From the NCBI GenBank assembly GCA_900772495.1, contig CAAHEJ010000030.1:1-5914 (forward strand): a stretch of DNA of 5,914 nt, in the 5' to 3' direction. The stretch is from an uncultured Campylobacter sp. GTDB lineage: Bacteria > Campylobacterota > Campylobacteria > Campylobacterales > Campylobacteraceae. Below, one piece after another: positions 5,251-5,914 of the stretch. The notes under the pieces were generated by a model. That model searched no databases, was not told the DNA's origin, and saw only the letters and a list, made by a program, of their open reading frames with translations. Every line of letters begins with the position of its first letter. The stretch's first letter is position 1. The position numbers and the translations under genes were made by a program.

Positions 5251-5914
5251 TTAATCTATCCAAGTTGTAAAAGTTTTTAGTCCATTAGGTTCATCTATAC
5301 AACATTCTTTAAGATTTTTCAGCTTATTGATAACCTTTGGGAATTCCTTAAATTCATTGCCCCATAAATTTAACTTTTCAAGGCTTTGTAAATTTACAAA
5401 TTCATCAGGCAAAGACTTTAAACCACACTCATATAAATTAAGCTCTTTAAGACTTTTAAGCTTTGTAAATATATCAACAACCTTTGGAAATTCTTTAAAT
5501 TTATTGCCCCCTAAATTCAACTTTTTAAGGTTTTGTAAATTTACAAATTCATCAGGTAAGTATTCTAAACCACAATTCCACAAATTAAACTCTTTAAGAT
5601 TTTTCAATTTACAAAGTGCTTTTGGGAATTCTTGGAATTTATTACGAGCTAAAATCAACTCTTCAAGGTTTTGTAAATTTGCAAACTCATTAGGTAAGTA
5701 TTCTAAATCACAATTCCACAAAATAAGCTCTTTAAGATTTTGCAATTTACAAAGTGCTTTTGGGAATTCTTGGAATTTATTACACACTAAATTTAACTCT
5801 TCAAGGTTTTGTAAATTTGCAAACTCATCGGGCAAGGATTTTAAATCGCAACCACTCAACAAATCAAGCTCTTTGAGCTTTACGAGCCTTTCTTTCTCTC
5901 TTGGAAAATTATCA
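5251..5914 (-). CDS. Leucine-rich-repeat protein (5' end outside window)
   Basis: The frame is open to the right edge, so the N-terminus lies outside. The 220 complete codons seen are almost entirely LRRs of 22-24 residues with the pattern LxxLxxLxLxx(N/C)xLxxLPxEF. About nine repeats are visible, and the first visible residues (NFPREREKLVKLKEL) already fit a repeat. The repeats alternate strictly. One type has asparagine and ends EFPKALC (as in NKFQEFP). The other has cysteine and ends LPDEF (as in NCDLEYLP). Together they make a 46-residue double unit. The last repeat decays into CCIDEPNGLKTF and ends TTWID with no clear capping domain. LRR solenoids bind proteins; the partner and cell location cannot be told without the N-terminus. 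Sampled blocks contain about 25-30% G+C, against 45% in a trpB block, which suggests acquisition from elsewhere. A TTG at 5862 is not a credible start because the repeats continue upstream of it. Confidence 0.88.
   Translation of the reverse strand, partial: DNFPREKERLVKLKELDLLSGCDLKSLPDEFANLQNLEELNLVCNKFQEFPKALCKLQNLKELILWNCDLEYLPNEFANLQNLEELILARNKFQEFPKALCKLKNLKEFNLWNCGLEYLPDEFVNLQNLKKLNLGGNKFKEFPKVVDIFTKLKSLKELNLYECGLKSLPDEFVNLQSLEKLNLWGNEFKEFPKVINKLKNLKECCIDEPNGLKTFTTWID
5533..5808. repeat. Tandem 138-base direct repeat within the LRR gene (two units)
   Basis: Units 5533-5670 and 5671-5808 differ at about 12 of 138 positions by my hand alignment (near 91% identity), with an identical run of about 40 bases. 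Each encodes one 46-residue double LRR. The same motif TTGTAAATTT(A/G)CAAA marks unit boundaries at 5386, 5533, 5671 and 5809. The 5386-5532 unit is 147 bases and more diverged. Whole-codon lengths mean that gain or loss of a unit keeps the frame. Confidence 0.85.

Noticed and set aside
5386..5823. Regularly spaced repeats as a CRISPR array
   Set aside because: The repeats are 138-147 bases, contiguous and in frame within a coding LRR region. There are no short palindromic repeats with unique spacers.
5860..5862. TTG as the start of the LRR gene
   Set aside because: The frame stays open to the window edge and the residues upstream of it still fit an LRR, so the true start is outside.

Overview
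The window looks like chromosomal DNA of a Campylobacter-type epsilonproteobacterium. The main evidence is a racS-racR two-component pair placed divergently next to dnaJ, an arrangement I know from Campylobacter jejuni. The proteins also read as Campylobacter-like throughout. I cannot name the species from sequence alone.

Layout from left to right. Positions 1-1964 (minus strand) hold the two-component operon: racR is read first, then racS, whose 3' end runs off the left edge. A 115-base divergent control region (1965-2079) carries promoter-like elements for both directions around a TTAAC-rich palindrome. dnaJ (2080-3186, plus strand) encodes a full-length Hsp40 co-chaperone. A 149-base gap (3187-3335) contains two short inverted repeats and most of a possible 61-residue reading frame with a good ribosome binding site. 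trpA (3336-4073) and trpB (4066-5235), both minus strand, encode the two tryptophan synthase subunits, overlap by 8 bases and are probably translationally coupled. At the right edge (5251-5914, minus strand) is the 3' part of an AT-rich leucine-rich-repeat (LRR) gene that ends only 15 bases before trpB.

How the genes fit together: RacS is a membrane sensor kinase and RacR its OmpR-type response regulator. In C. jejuni this pair has been linked to growth temperature and to metabolism under low oxygen, which makes a chaperone gene sharing the control region worth noting. TrpB and TrpA form the alpha2-beta2 enzyme for the last two steps of tryptophan synthesis. The rest of the trp pathway is not visible; the gene directly upstream is the LRR gene, which has a different base composition.

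Most of the window is ordinary core genome. The points of interest are the LRR gene (alternating N-type and C-type repeats, recent 138-base tandem duplication, position directly ahead of trpBA), the possible small gene after trpA, and the racR/dnaJ control region. I saw no tRNA, rRNA, CRISPR array, insertion sequence or phage gene, and no wholly undescribed system.
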